Virus record (IMG/VR): IMGVR_UViG_3300020446_000014
Span: 1-52,881 of that record
Origin: a virus
Length of the DNA: 52,881 bases
Strand: one strand, 5' to 3'
Shown here piece by piece: positions 24,474 to 29,750 of this stretch. Position 1 is the stretch's first letter; every line of letters starts with the position of its first letter. The position numbers and the translations under genes were made by a program. The notes below the pieces were generated by a model that saw nothing but the letters and a program-made list of their open reading frames with translations, was not told the DNA's origin and made no database searches.

Positions 24474-24733
24474 TATGATAATTGTTTTGCTTTATAAACT
24501 GTATATGGTTCAAGGGATTTAATTGGCATCCTATATTTAGATTCATCAATAAGTTTAGCCATTCTAATCCATACTCTTAAGTCTCTAATGTCACCCATAA
24601 TTCTTTTATAATTTAATTCAGGCCACATACCTTTGTGTCTTTCTTTAAACCCTTCTCGTATATTCAAACGGTAGTTAGCTATTTTTGATATGAGCATTGA
24701 TTCAATGCGATCGTCTATATATGTGTTATCCAT
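24473..24733 (-). CDS. Hypothetical early protein (86 aa), first gene after the tRNA
   Basis: 86 residues, basic, helical (DRIESMLISKIANYRLNIRE, then LNYKRIMGDIRDLRVWIRM). It begins 21 bases downstream of the tRNA 3' end in the same direction. No family recognised. Confidence 0.6.
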   Translation of the reverse strand: MDNTYIDDRIESMLISKIANYRLNIREGFKERHKGMWPELNYKRIMGDIRDLRVWIRMAKLIDESKYRMPIKSLEPYTVYKAKQLS

Positions 24734-24753
24734 TTTATTTAATTTAAAATTAG

Positions 24754-24826
24754 TTGCGCGGGCAGGATTCGAACCTGCGACCTCAGGGTTATGAGCCCTG
24801 CGAGCTGGCCACTGCTCTACCGCGCT
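24754..24826 (-). tRNA. tRNA-Met (CAT), initiator type
   Basis: 73-nt cloverleaf: 7-bp acceptor with an unpaired A1/A72, D stem GAGC/GCTC, anticodon stem CAGGG/CCCTG with loop CTCATAA, 5-nt variable loop, T stem GCAGG/CCTGC with TTCGAAT. Initiator hallmarks: no 1-72 pair, three consecutive G-C pairs at 29-31/39-41, and A11-T24 in the D stem. The discriminator is A and CTA follows, so CCA is not encoded and must be added by the host enzyme. Confidence 0.93.
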
Positions 24827-24833
24827 AAAAGTT

Positions 24834-25106
24834 AGGGAATTGTTTAGTTCACTGTGGGCTCGCTTCTGAACGAAGTTACATCGCCTCCCCTAAACTTTTC
24901 CCTATATAATAACAGACGAGGTAGGTTTATTTCCACAGAGCCTACATTGTCATCACTTTATGCAACCCTCACCTTTGCTTTTCGTTTACTCTCCCATGCT
25001 AGCCAAGAGGTACGCCGGTTTTTTTGGGTTACTGTGGCCCGTCTGTATAAGATGCCCGATAGCTATATTAACTGAGGGAAATTCTAAAAAACCTCAACTA
25101 CCGGGC
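24834..25106 (-). ncRNA. Candidate structured non-coding RNA with pseudoknot, next to the tRNA
   Basis: A roughly 270-nt stretch without a convincing gene, clearly richer in G+C than its surroundings. Complementary segments: 25098-25106/25054-25062 (9 bp, one G-U), inside it 25092-25096/25073-25077; nested 24912-24918/25040-25046, 24933-24938/25032-25037 and 24964-24968/25026-25030, almost continuous on the 25026-25046 strand; hairpin 24921-24925/24941-24945 whose loop holds 24933-24938, making a pseudoknot; and 24834-24839/24898-24903 with 24842-24847/24890-24895 enclosing a CTTC/GAAG hairpin. Minus strand is chosen from the neighbours. It lacks recognisable RNase P, tmRNA, 6S or group I signatures. 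Confidence 0.7.
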
Positions 25107-25137
25107 GGTTGAACACACACACAATTTGAAAAAAAGT

Positions 25138-25293
25138 TTATAATTGTTGATTAAGTATATAATTAATCACTTGCTTAGGTGTGCCCGTCATTTTATTTAT
25201 TTTGCCATGTTCGTCGTGAAATTCTAATTGATAGAAAGCTGGACGGTGTATAGCAAAAGGTGTATCATATTTGTTTCCTGCCATATTATTCAT
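25138..25293 (-). CDS. Small hypothetical protein (51 aa)
   Basis: From MNNMAGNKYDTPFAIHRPAF; ends PKQVINYILNQQL. A longer in-frame start at 25329 would intrude further into the upstream gene, so 25293 (or 25284) is preferred. Core YQLEFHDEHGKINKMTG is beta-like. It is the last gene before the structured RNA region. Unknown function. Confidence 0.5.
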   Translation of the reverse strand: MNNMAGNKYDTPFAIHRPAFYQLEFHDEHGKINKMTGTPKQVINYILNQQL

Positions 25294-25510
25294 CTTTAGG
25301 TATATAATCATCTTCAGGTCGGTATTCAAATTTATCTCGCACGCGACCTTTTTGACTTGGTCTAGGTATACTATAACCTACGATCGGATTTATGTTGTGG
25401 TTCCAAAAGTCCCACGGCATTTCCTTTGTTTCAATTTTATCATCTAATATTCCCATAGGGTCATTATCAAATATTTCTTGTAATATTTTATCTTTTTTAT
25501 TCTTCGTCAT
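25286..25510 (-). CDS. Small hypothetical protein (74 aa)
   Basis: From MTKNKKDKILQEIFDND; contains a W-rich stretch (EMPWDFWNHNINPIVGYSIP) and an acidic end (RPEDDYIPKDE). The start lies within the 3' end of the upstream gene. Unknown function. Confidence 0.52.
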   Translation of the reverse strand: MTKNKKDKILQEIFDNDPMGILDDKIETKEMPWDFWNHNINPIVGYSIPRPSQKGRVRDKFEYRPEDDYIPKDE

Positions 25511-25835
25511 CTTCGTTGTCTTTATGTTCTTCAATATAATCTTGTACTTCATACTCTGGTAAGTATATGTCTATGTCTGATATGTAAATGATTGCTTCAT
25601 TCATACCGTCATCTTCACCCACTTGTTTAATACGCTCAATAACTTGTTCAAATGATGGTTCATAATAGTATACATCATATTCAAAGTCTAAGTTGTGTGG
25701 GTCTTCAGTCATAACGTGTAGGTCATACCCGTCAGCTGTGTGCCATTCACCGATTTCAAGAGCGGTGCCTGATTTCCAATCTTCAGTTATTTCAGCTACT
25801 TTTAATAGCTGTGCTAATTGTTCTATATGTGTCAT
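25497..25835 (-). CDS. Acidic early protein (112 aa)
   Basis: 112 residues, strongly acidic with an Asp/Glu C-terminus (EEHKDNEDDEE). Middle: LDFEYDVYYYEPSFEQVIER, then NEAIIYISDIDIYLPEYEV. Charge distribution recalls DNA-mimic or inhibitor proteins among phage early genes, but no family is recognised. Confidence 0.62.
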   Translation of the reverse strand: MTHIEQLAQLLKVAEITEDWKSGTALEIGEWHTADGYDLHVMTEDPHNLDFEYDVYYYEPSFEQVIERIKQVGEDDGMNEAIIYISDIDIYLPEYEVQDYIEEHKDNEDDEE

Positions 25836-25836
25836 T

Positions 25837-26016
25837 TTAATATTCTTTTAATTTTTTAATTACTAATTGTCTTATATCTGTTATTGCTTCATTAAAATAA
25901 TCATCACTGAGTTCATCAACTTCTGTACCATCAACAGCCCATGCAATGCTATTATTAATGTGTTCATTTATTACGTCAGCAACGTTTGTTGCTATTTCAT
26001 CTAATTCTTTTTTCAT
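25837..26016 (-). CDS. Small acidic helical protein (59 aa)
   Basis: From MKKELDEIATNVADVINEHI; later WAVDGTEVDELSDDYFNEAI. The longer start at 26037 adds residues overlapping the zinc-ribbon gene. Ends one base before the next start. Unknown function. Confidence 0.55.
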   Translation of the reverse strand: MKKELDEIATNVADVINEHINNSIAWAVDGTEVDELSDDYFNEAITDIRQLVIKKLKEY

Positions 26017-26021
26017 AATAT

Positions 26022-26114
26022 TTAATATTCTAAGCATTCACCACAAATATCACAGAATTCAAATTCTTCTTCTGCCATTGGTTGAAAGCATATTTGACAA
26101 GTAAATTCATTCAT
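26022..26114 (-). CDS. 30-residue zinc-ribbon miniprotein
   Basis: ATG at 26114 overlaps the stop of the upstream gene (ATGA); TAA at 26024-26022. The product contains TCQICFQP and FCDICGECLEY, so two CxxC knuckles separated by 14 residues plus a fifth cysteine, the pattern of a zinc ribbon. Five cysteines in thirty residues in an AT-rich genome is unlikely by chance. Probably a protein- or nucleic-acid-binding microprotein. Confidence 0.6.
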   Translation of the reverse strand: MNEFTCQICFQPMAEEEFEFCDICGECLEY

Positions 26115-26308
26115 ACTATTTCAAGATTTAGTTCACTAGCTACATAATTAATATGCTTTGTAGTTGTTGCGCTGTATGACCCTACACCTGGAACGTACCA
26201 GTTTAATCTGTATAGTTTGCCATCTTTTATTTCAGCAACGTGTGTGTCATATGATATAACGTCGTTGCCAATTATTTTTAGGTTTTGTTTGTATCTGTCT
26301 AATTTCAT
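26111..26308 (-). CDS. Small conserved-looking phage protein (65 aa)
   Basis: 65 residues: MKLDRYKQNLKIIGNDVISY, DTHVAEIKDGKLYRLNWYV, ATTTKHINYVASELNLEIV. This arrangement (beta hairpin 'vxSYxThVA', then 'SxTTxKHINYVA') is one I recall recurring in many phages as a domain of unknown function. Ends one base after the upstream gene's stop. Confidence 0.66.
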   Translation of the reverse strand: MKLDRYKQNLKIIGNDVISYDTHVAEIKDGKLYRLNWYVPGVGSYSATTTKHINYVASELNLEIV

Positions 26309-26309
26309 T

Positions 26310-26540
26310 TTATTTAGTATTTGTTGTTATTAATTCGCCATCTAGTTCAGCTTTGTCAATCCAAGCATGAAGCTTTACGGTCATGTATTCAATTACATCT
26401 TCAACGTCATATCCGTCTTCCCACATTTTAGGGACAAATTTTTCAAATGCATATCTTAAATCCCAGTCAGCATTTGTAAGGTTATCAATTCTTGTTACTT
26501 TTGATTGTATGTCTAAGTATGTTTGTATTTGTGTGTTCAT
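26310..26540 (-). CDS. Small hypothetical protein (76 aa)
   Basis: 76 residues, helical and acidic (LTNADWDLRYAFEKFVPKMW, then DVEDVIEYMTVKLHAWIDKA). First gene after motif copy 1, with an A-rich leader of about 33 bases. Unknown function. Confidence 0.58.
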   Translation of the reverse strand: MNTQIQTYLDIQSKVTRIDNLTNADWDLRYAFEKFVPKMWEDGYDVEDVIEYMTVKLHAWIDKAELDGELITTNTK

Positions 26541-26573
26541 AATATTTAATTTTAATTGTTATTGTTATTCATA

Positions 26574-26610
26574 ATTATTATCCGATTACTATCGTGTTAG
26601 GTCTGTAAAA
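26574..26610 (-). promoter_or_regulatory. Early-gene motif copy 1
   Basis: Minus-strand TTTTACA...CTAACACGA, eight bases, GGATAATAAT. Preceded by AATGCTATACAT, also seen before copy 2. Lies in the gap before the 76-aa gene; the upstream gene's stop is just outside it. Confidence 0.68.
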
Positions 26611-26621
26611 ATGTATAGCAT

Positions 26622-26795
26622 TTAGCCAATGTATTGTAGTTCTTTTTTAACTTTCTTTAATATTTTAAAACTACTTTGTGCATTCTGCCATACGCCATAA
26701 TCAGGACCTAATTCAACTAAAGTGTTTATTGCTACTTTAGCATCCAGTAATAAGTCTTGAGCATTAGCTCTTGTTGTTTCTTGTTGTGTTTTCAT
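26622..26795 (-). CDS. Small hypothetical protein (57 aa)
   Basis: ATG at 26795 to TAA at 26624-26622. Product: TTRANAQDLLLDAKVAINTL, then ELGPDYGVWQNAQSSFKIL. Short, helical, single domain. Begins one base after the upstream stop. Unknown function. Confidence 0.55.
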   Translation of the reverse strand: MKTQQETTRANAQDLLLDAKVAINTLVELGPDYGVWQNAQSSFKILKKVKKELQYIG

Positions 26796-26796
26796 A

Positions 26797-26976
26797 TTAA
26801 TGTATTATCGGTTTGTTTTTATGGACCATCCATTCACAATTTGTAATGTTGTGGCCTAGTTCAGTTAGCTTTGATTCAAGGTCCTCATTATCTACATCCC
26901 ATACACTAATAGGATATTGACAGACATCACCTTGCTCAAAATCTAATACGGTTACATATTTCATTGGTTCTATCAT
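26797..26976 (-). CDS. Small hypothetical protein (59 aa)
   Basis: From MIEPMKYVTVLDFEQGDVCQ; ends MVHKNKPIIH. The longer in-frame start at 27045 would overlap the upstream gene, so the ATG at 26976, ten bases after that gene's stop, is chosen. Unknown function. Confidence 0.57.
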   Translation of the reverse strand: MIEPMKYVTVLDFEQGDVCQYPISVWDVDNEDLESKLTELGHNITNCEWMVHKNKPIIH

Positions 26977-26986
26977 ATTATTTGTT

Positions 26987-27298
26987 TTAGGTTCCTGCAA
27001 ATGTCCAAGGATTATTTGCACAGTATTCATTAATTTCTTTCTCACGTTTTAATATATTTGGTAGGTCAACTAATGTGTCTTGAATACGCTGAGCACATTC
27101 TATGACGTTGTTCTCATTGACTTGAATTATACTATCACCCATGGCGGTTTTTAATCTTAATACTTTACCACCATAGAGTGCATTGTCTTCAAGTGTAAAA
27201 TACCATTCGCCGTTATGACTTGCATTGTAGCCAGGGAAATGGCCATCTAAAAATTGTTTTATTATGTATTCGTTAAGTGTTGTTCTTTTTGTATTCAT
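26987..27298 (-). CDS. Hypothetical early protein (103 aa)
   Basis: 103 residues: EYIIKQFLDGHFPGYNAS, GEWYFTLEDNALYGGKVLRL, then helix ECAQRIQDTLVDLPNILKRE. A compact alpha/beta protein with no recognised family. Start overlaps the preceding stop (ATGA). Confidence 0.62.
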   Translation of the reverse strand: MNTKRTTLNEYIIKQFLDGHFPGYNASHNGEWYFTLEDNALYGGKVLRLKTAMGDSIIQVNENNVIECAQRIQDTLVDLPNILKREKEINEYCANNPWTFAGT

Positions 27299-27471
27299 CC
27301 TATATAATTTTTTTTGATTTGTTGTTTTAAATAATTGCGTCGAGTTAATAGTTTTTCGTTGGTGTATAGCAATTGACCTTGTTGGGCCAGTGGCATACCT
27401 TCGATTGATAACTCTTGTATCAATTCTAGTTTTGCTTCGACTGCTTTTAATTCATCTAATATTGTGTCCAT
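27295..27471 (-). CDS. Small coiled-coil protein (58 aa)
   Basis: ATG at 27471; TGA overlaps the next ATG. Product: MDTILDELKAVEAKLELIQE, then GMPLAQQGQLLYTNEKLLTR. Predicted helical hairpin. Unknown function; supported by ATGA coupling. Confidence 0.6.
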   Translation of the reverse strand: MDTILDELKAVEAKLELIQELSIEGMPLAQQGQLLYTNEKLLTRRNYLKQQIKKNYIG

Positions 27472-27609
27472 TTATTTGTAATTTATAATTCCTCTTATAT
27501 CTTTTTCATCAAAGTCCCAGCGATTTAATATGCGCTTTACTATTTCATCTTCAGAGACGCCTTGGCGTTCCCATTTGTCTATTAGTTCTATTATATATTC
27601 TACTAGCAT
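27472..27609 (-). CDS. Small helical protein (45 aa)
   Basis: ATG at 27609; TAA is directly followed by the next ATG. Product: YIIELIDKWERQGVSEDEIV, then KRILNRWDFDEKDIRG. Amphipathic helices with regular spacing support a real small protein. Unknown function. Confidence 0.57.
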   Translation of the reverse strand: MLVEYIIELIDKWERQGVSEDEIVKRILNRWDFDEKDIRGIINYK

Positions 27610-27749
27610 AATGTGTTTTTTATTTTGATTAGATTTGTTAATGTGTCTGTTATTGTTTCTTTTTTGCCATCAGCATATGTGATGTTGAGGTTAAACTTTT
27701 CTTTTATTAAACTACCTGTGATGTTCCAGTCAATTGTTTTTGTTTTCAT
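27603..27749 (-). CDS. Small hypothetical protein (48 aa)
   Basis: ATG at 27749; TAG overlaps the next gene by seven bases. Product: KTIDWNITGSLIKEKFNLNI, then YADGKKETITDTLTNLIKI. Looks like a small beta-beta-alpha unit. Unknown function. Confidence 0.55.
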   Translation of the reverse strand: MKTKTIDWNITGSLIKEKFNLNITYADGKKETITDTLTNLIKIKNTLC

Positions 27750-27910
27750 TTTATATTTTTTATTAGATTATGTATTTCTTTTGTGTCTTTTATATGATAA
27801 TTAGAGTGGTACTTATCATTTACTTTTATTATTGTGTCTATTAGATAATCAAATTCTTTATCAGTGTAGTAAAGTTCAATTGATATTTTTTTAGTGTGTA
27901 TTTGTTTCAT
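27746..27910 (-). CDS. Small hypothetical protein (54 aa)
   Basis: ATG at 27910, TGA in an ATGA overlap with the next gene. Product: KKISIELYYTDKEFDYLIDT, then VNDKYHSNYHIKDTKEIHNL. Directly downstream of motif copy 2 with a 22-base leader. Unknown function. Confidence 0.58.
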   Translation of the reverse strand: MKQIHTKKISIELYYTDKEFDYLIDTIIKVNDKYHSNYHIKDTKEIHNLIKNIK

Positions 27911-27932
27911 TTTGTTTTATTTAGTATTCAAT

Positions 27933-27969
27933 TATATTATCCAATTTGATTCGTGTTTAGTTTGTAAAA
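27933..27969 (-). promoter_or_regulatory. Early-gene motif copy 2
   Basis: Minus-strand TTTTACAAACTAAACACGA, eight bases, GGATAATATA. Contains TAAACA and TATAAT separated by 17 bases, a plausible -35/-10 spacing. Preceded by AATGCTATACAT as in copy 1. Sits 22 bases before the start of the 54-aa gene. Confidence 0.72.
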
Positions 27970-27978
27970 TGTATAGCA

Positions 27979-28155
27979 TTAGAGTTCAAATCTAGTATGT
28001 GCATAGTACACTTTAGTTGTATTGATATGGTTCCAGTGAGCATTTCTTGCAAAGGTTATTCTTGTTGGACCTTTAGAACCAAGTCTATACATAGTCATTT
28101 GTCTTTCAGTTTGCTTTGCTTGTCTTGCTAATTTTTTCTCTAATTTAGTTTTCAT
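27979..28155 (-). CDS. Small basic protein (58 aa)
   Basis: ATG at 28155 to TAA at 27981-27979. Basic helical N-terminus (MKTKLEKKLARQAKQTERQM), then TMYRLGSKGPTRITFARNAH and a Tyr-rich end. Its stop lies beside motif copy 2. Unknown function. Confidence 0.55.
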   Translation of the reverse strand: MKTKLEKKLARQAKQTERQMTMYRLGSKGPTRITFARNAHWNHINTTKVYYAHTRFEL

Positions 28156-28195
28156 AAGGTGTGTATTTTATTTATTATTAAATTTTAGTTATGTG

Positions 28196-28351
28196 TTATT
28201 GTGCTTTGTCTCTGGTTATGTCAAAGAATTTATTGAGTAATATTTTCATATCTTGATGTGCTTGCTCAGGTAAATTATCAAAATCATCAGAGTTTAGTAA
28301 ATTTTCTAAAGCATATTCAATTAATTGTGATTGACTTTTTGTTAATTGCAT
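28196..28351 (-). CDS. Small acidic helical protein (51 aa)
   Basis: ATG at 28351 to TAA at 28198-28196. Product: QLTKSQSQLIEYALENLLNS, then NLPEQAHQDMKILLNKFFDI. Follows motif copy 3 with a 25-base A-rich leader. Unknown function. Confidence 0.57.
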   Translation of the reverse strand: MQLTKSQSQLIEYALENLLNSDDFDNLPEQAHQDMKILLNKFFDITRDKAQ

Positions 28352-28376
28352 TTTATTTTTATTTTATGTGTTCATA

Positions 28377-28412
28377 TATATTATCCAGTTGAGGTCGTGT
28401 TTACTTTGTAAA
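28377..28412 (-). promoter_or_regulatory. Early-gene motif copy 3
   Basis: Minus-strand ATTTACAAAGTAAACACGA, eight bases, GGATAATATA. The stop codon of the upstream 43-aa gene (FTK-stop) lies inside the conserved TAAACACGA, so coding end and control element are merged. Confidence 0.7.
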
Positions 28413-28532
28413 TTTCCAAGTAGCATTTTCAAATTCATCACAGTATTCACTGTCCCAAAGCATTTCTTCTAATACTTTATTAATTTCTTTTTTGCTTAAA
28501 TCTGTTTGTAGTGTAATAGTTATATTTTGCAT
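28401..28532 (-). CDS. Small hypothetical protein (43 aa)
   Basis: ATG at 28532 to TAA at 28403-28401. Product: QNITITLQTDLSKKEINKVL, then EEMLWDSEYCDEFENATWKF. Beta strand plus helix. Preceded by motif copy 4 with a 23-base leader. Unknown function. Confidence 0.55.
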   Translation of the reverse strand: MQNITITLQTDLSKKEINKVLEEMLWDSEYCDEFENATWKFTK

Positions 28533-28555
28533 TTTATTATATTTTTATGTTCTTA

Positions 28556-28591
28556 TATATTATCCAATTCAGTTCGTGTTAACTCTGTAAA
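28556..28591 (-). promoter_or_regulatory. Early-gene motif copy 4
   Basis: Minus-strand TTTTACAGAGTTAACACGA, eight bases, GGATAATATA, with the same spacing as the other copies. A short GC-rich patch (28592-28620) lies just upstream on the minus strand. Confidence 0.7.
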
Positions 28592-28621
28592 AAACTCGCG
28601 GGCTCGCTGTGTCCGATGAGG

Positions 28622-28804
28622 TTAATAAGCTTTTGAAACTCTATTGTAAAACTCTTCAATTGCTTCATTATATTTCATTTCAATTCCACAATCTTTGAAT
28701 GCAAATTTTATTATCATTTTTTCCATTTCAATTTGTATTTTGCTGCCATAATAATTCTCATCATTTGCTAATAATTCTAATTCTTTTTTTATAATTTCTA
28801 ACAT
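28622..28804 (-). CDS. First early gene of the leftward arm, small helical protein (60 aa)
   Basis: 60 residues: MLEIIKKELELLANDENYYG, then KMIIKFAFKDCGIEMKYNEA. First ORF on the minus strand after the divergent region, 23 bases downstream of motif copy 5, so probably among the earliest transcribed genes. No family recognised. Confidence 0.6.
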   Translation of the reverse strand: MLEIIKKELELLANDENYYGSKIQIEMEKMIIKFAFKDCGIEMKYNEAIEEFYNRVSKAY

Positions 28805-28827
28805 AATTTTTATATTTTATTTACATT

Positions 28828-28865
28828 TATATTATCCAAAATAGTTCGTGTTTAGCTTGTAAAAA
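28828..28865 (-). promoter_or_regulatory. Early-gene motif copy 5 (first promoter of the leftward arm)
   Basis: Minus-strand TTTTACAAGCTAAACACGA, eight bases, GGATAATATA. It sits at the head of the whole leftward unit with no gene overlapping it, so it is the cleanest promoter candidate. TAAACA and TATAAA are 17 bases apart. Confidence 0.74.
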
Positions 28866-29129
28866 TTTGCATTAAAAAGGCAAAAAGTTAAAGTGTTGAT
28901 ATACAATTAGTTAGGGGGTGGGGTTTAAAATATGGTTTTAGTTTAAGTGGCTGAGTGTCAAATAGTTACGCGTAATACAAAACCTATAAACTTATAACAA
29001 AAAAATAATTTACCTACCCGGGGTATATTAAAAAACCTTAAGTGGTATGACAATAGGGTATTAATATAATAATGTAGGGGGCTAACGTCACACTTTTGAC
29101 TTCTGAGAATAGCATGTAATAAAATATGC
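28866..29129. other. Divergent intergenic control region
   Basis: About 260 bases without a convincing gene between the leftward early and rightward late arms. It contains G runs (TTAGGGGGTGGGGTTT near 28910-28926 and TAGGGGGC near 29082), a CCCGGG palindrome near 29018 and AT-rich stretches. I see no clear intrinsic terminator. It must hold plus-strand promoters for the gene at 29130. It is also a candidate replication origin by position, without direct proof. Confidence 0.55.
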
Positions 29130-29369
29130 ATGCAAGATTCATTTATAAAAAATAACTTATCTATAGTTATATCATTCGTAGCCGCTGTATTCGCAGCAGG
29201 TGGTATATTCTCTGAATTCACATCACTGAAAGATGAACTACATCTGGTCCATGAAAGATTAGATGATAAGATTATTATTATAGATCGTCTTGAAATGCGT
29301 ATACTCGAAATAGAAAAACAATTAGAGTATGAACGTGGACTGCTTGAAGCAAATAAAAAACGCAAATAA
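29130..29369 (+). CDS. Small membrane-anchored coiled-coil protein, possible inner-membrane spanin
   Basis: 79 residues. An N-terminal membrane helix (about 10-28, LSIVISFVAAVFAAGGIF) is followed by a long coiled coil (LKDELHLVHERLDDKII, RLEMRILEIEKQLEYERG) and a basic end. This is the topology of Rz-type inner-membrane spanins, and a small lipoprotein gene follows 137 bases downstream. Alternatively a phage membrane structural protein. First gene of the rightward arm. Confidence 0.6.
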   Translation: MQDSFIKNNLSIVISFVAAVFAAGGIFSEFTSLKDELHLVHERLDDKIIIIDRLEMRILEIEKQLEYERGLLEANKKRK

Positions 29370-29378
29370 AATTTAATT

Positions 29379-29582
29379 ATGAGTAAAGATACAGTATACA
29401 TAAAGAGTAACGGTATACGTAATGAACTAAAGGAGATACGAAAGAGTATCGACTCACTAACTAACGCGCTTATTGAAATACATATCGCACAAACAAACAA
29501 ACCTTATGAAAACGATAATAATGACTGCACTTGTGGGGAGTCTAGCCGCAAGCTGCGTAAGTCAAAAAAACCTAGCAAATGA
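29379..29582 (+). CDS. Small hypothetical protein overlapping a lipoprotein gene
   Basis: 67 residues: IRNELKEIRKSIDSLTNALI then a polar, Cys-containing, basic tail (NDCTCGESSRKLRKSKK). Its last 77 bases are shared in another frame with the lipoprotein gene at 29506. The helical N-terminus may pair with the preceding coiled-coil protein. Unknown function. Confidence 0.58.
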   Translation: MSKDTVYIKSNGIRNELKEIRKSIDSLTNALIEIHIAQTNKPYENDNNDCTCGESSRKLRKSKKPSK

Positions 29583-29685
29583 GTACAAGCAAAAAACAAT
29601 AGATGTAAACAGGGATAATCCTGTGGAGGTAACTTTAGCTCAACATCTTTATAATGAAATGAAACCGCTTAAGTCAAACAATTAA
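29506..29685 (+). CDS. Small lipoprotein, possible outer-membrane spanin
   Basis: From MKTIIMTALVGSLAASC: a short signal peptide with lipobox LAASC, then a 43-residue mature part (CVSQKNLANEYKQK...). The in-frame ATG at 29473 would add a non-signal extension, so ATG 29506 is chosen. It overlaps the preceding gene out of frame, as Rz1 overlaps Rz in many phages. With the coiled-coil membrane protein at 29130 it could form a spanin pair for outer-membrane disruption. The lipobox is clear; the spanin role is inferred. Confidence 0.62.
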   Translation: MKTIIMTALVGSLAASCVSQKNLANEYKQKTIDVNRDNPVEVTLAQHLYNEMKPLKSNN

Positions 29686-29750
29686 GACGTGATATAACAA
29701 GTTATAATACATGCATGTAAACTAAAAGATTAATCTTAAAAAAACAACAA

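Noticed and set aside
24854-25075. 73-residue plus-strand ORF over the structured RNA island
   Set aside because: Composition looks random, no leader, opposite to all neighbours, and it sits on the helices of the RNA candidate. I treat it as a shadow.
24834-25106. RNase P, tmRNA or 6S RNA identity for the structured island
   Set aside because: No conserved RNase P core (GAGGAAAGUC/ACAGA), no tRNA-like end with TTCGA arm inside it, and no tag-peptide frame; the tRNA is separate.
28592-28620. Terminator at a GC-rich patch upstream of motif copy 4
   Set aside because: CTCGCGGGCTCGC does not form a stable hairpin with a T tract in either direction.
24094-28865. CRISPR array, from the repeated motif
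   Set aside because: The six copies are irregularly spaced (roughly 180 to 2,480 bases) with genes between them, not repeat-spacer units, and no cas gene is present.
28958-29500. 180-residue minus-strand ORF covering the divergent region and 29130 gene
   Set aside because: Serine/isoleucine/leucine-rich shadow of a real coiled-coil gene; crosses the control region and lacks a coherent domain.
29126-29718. ATGCATGC-type palindrome shared by two leaders as a late promoter motif
   Set aside because: Eight-base similarity at 29126 and 29711 only, one copy overlapping a start codon; too short to mean anything alone.
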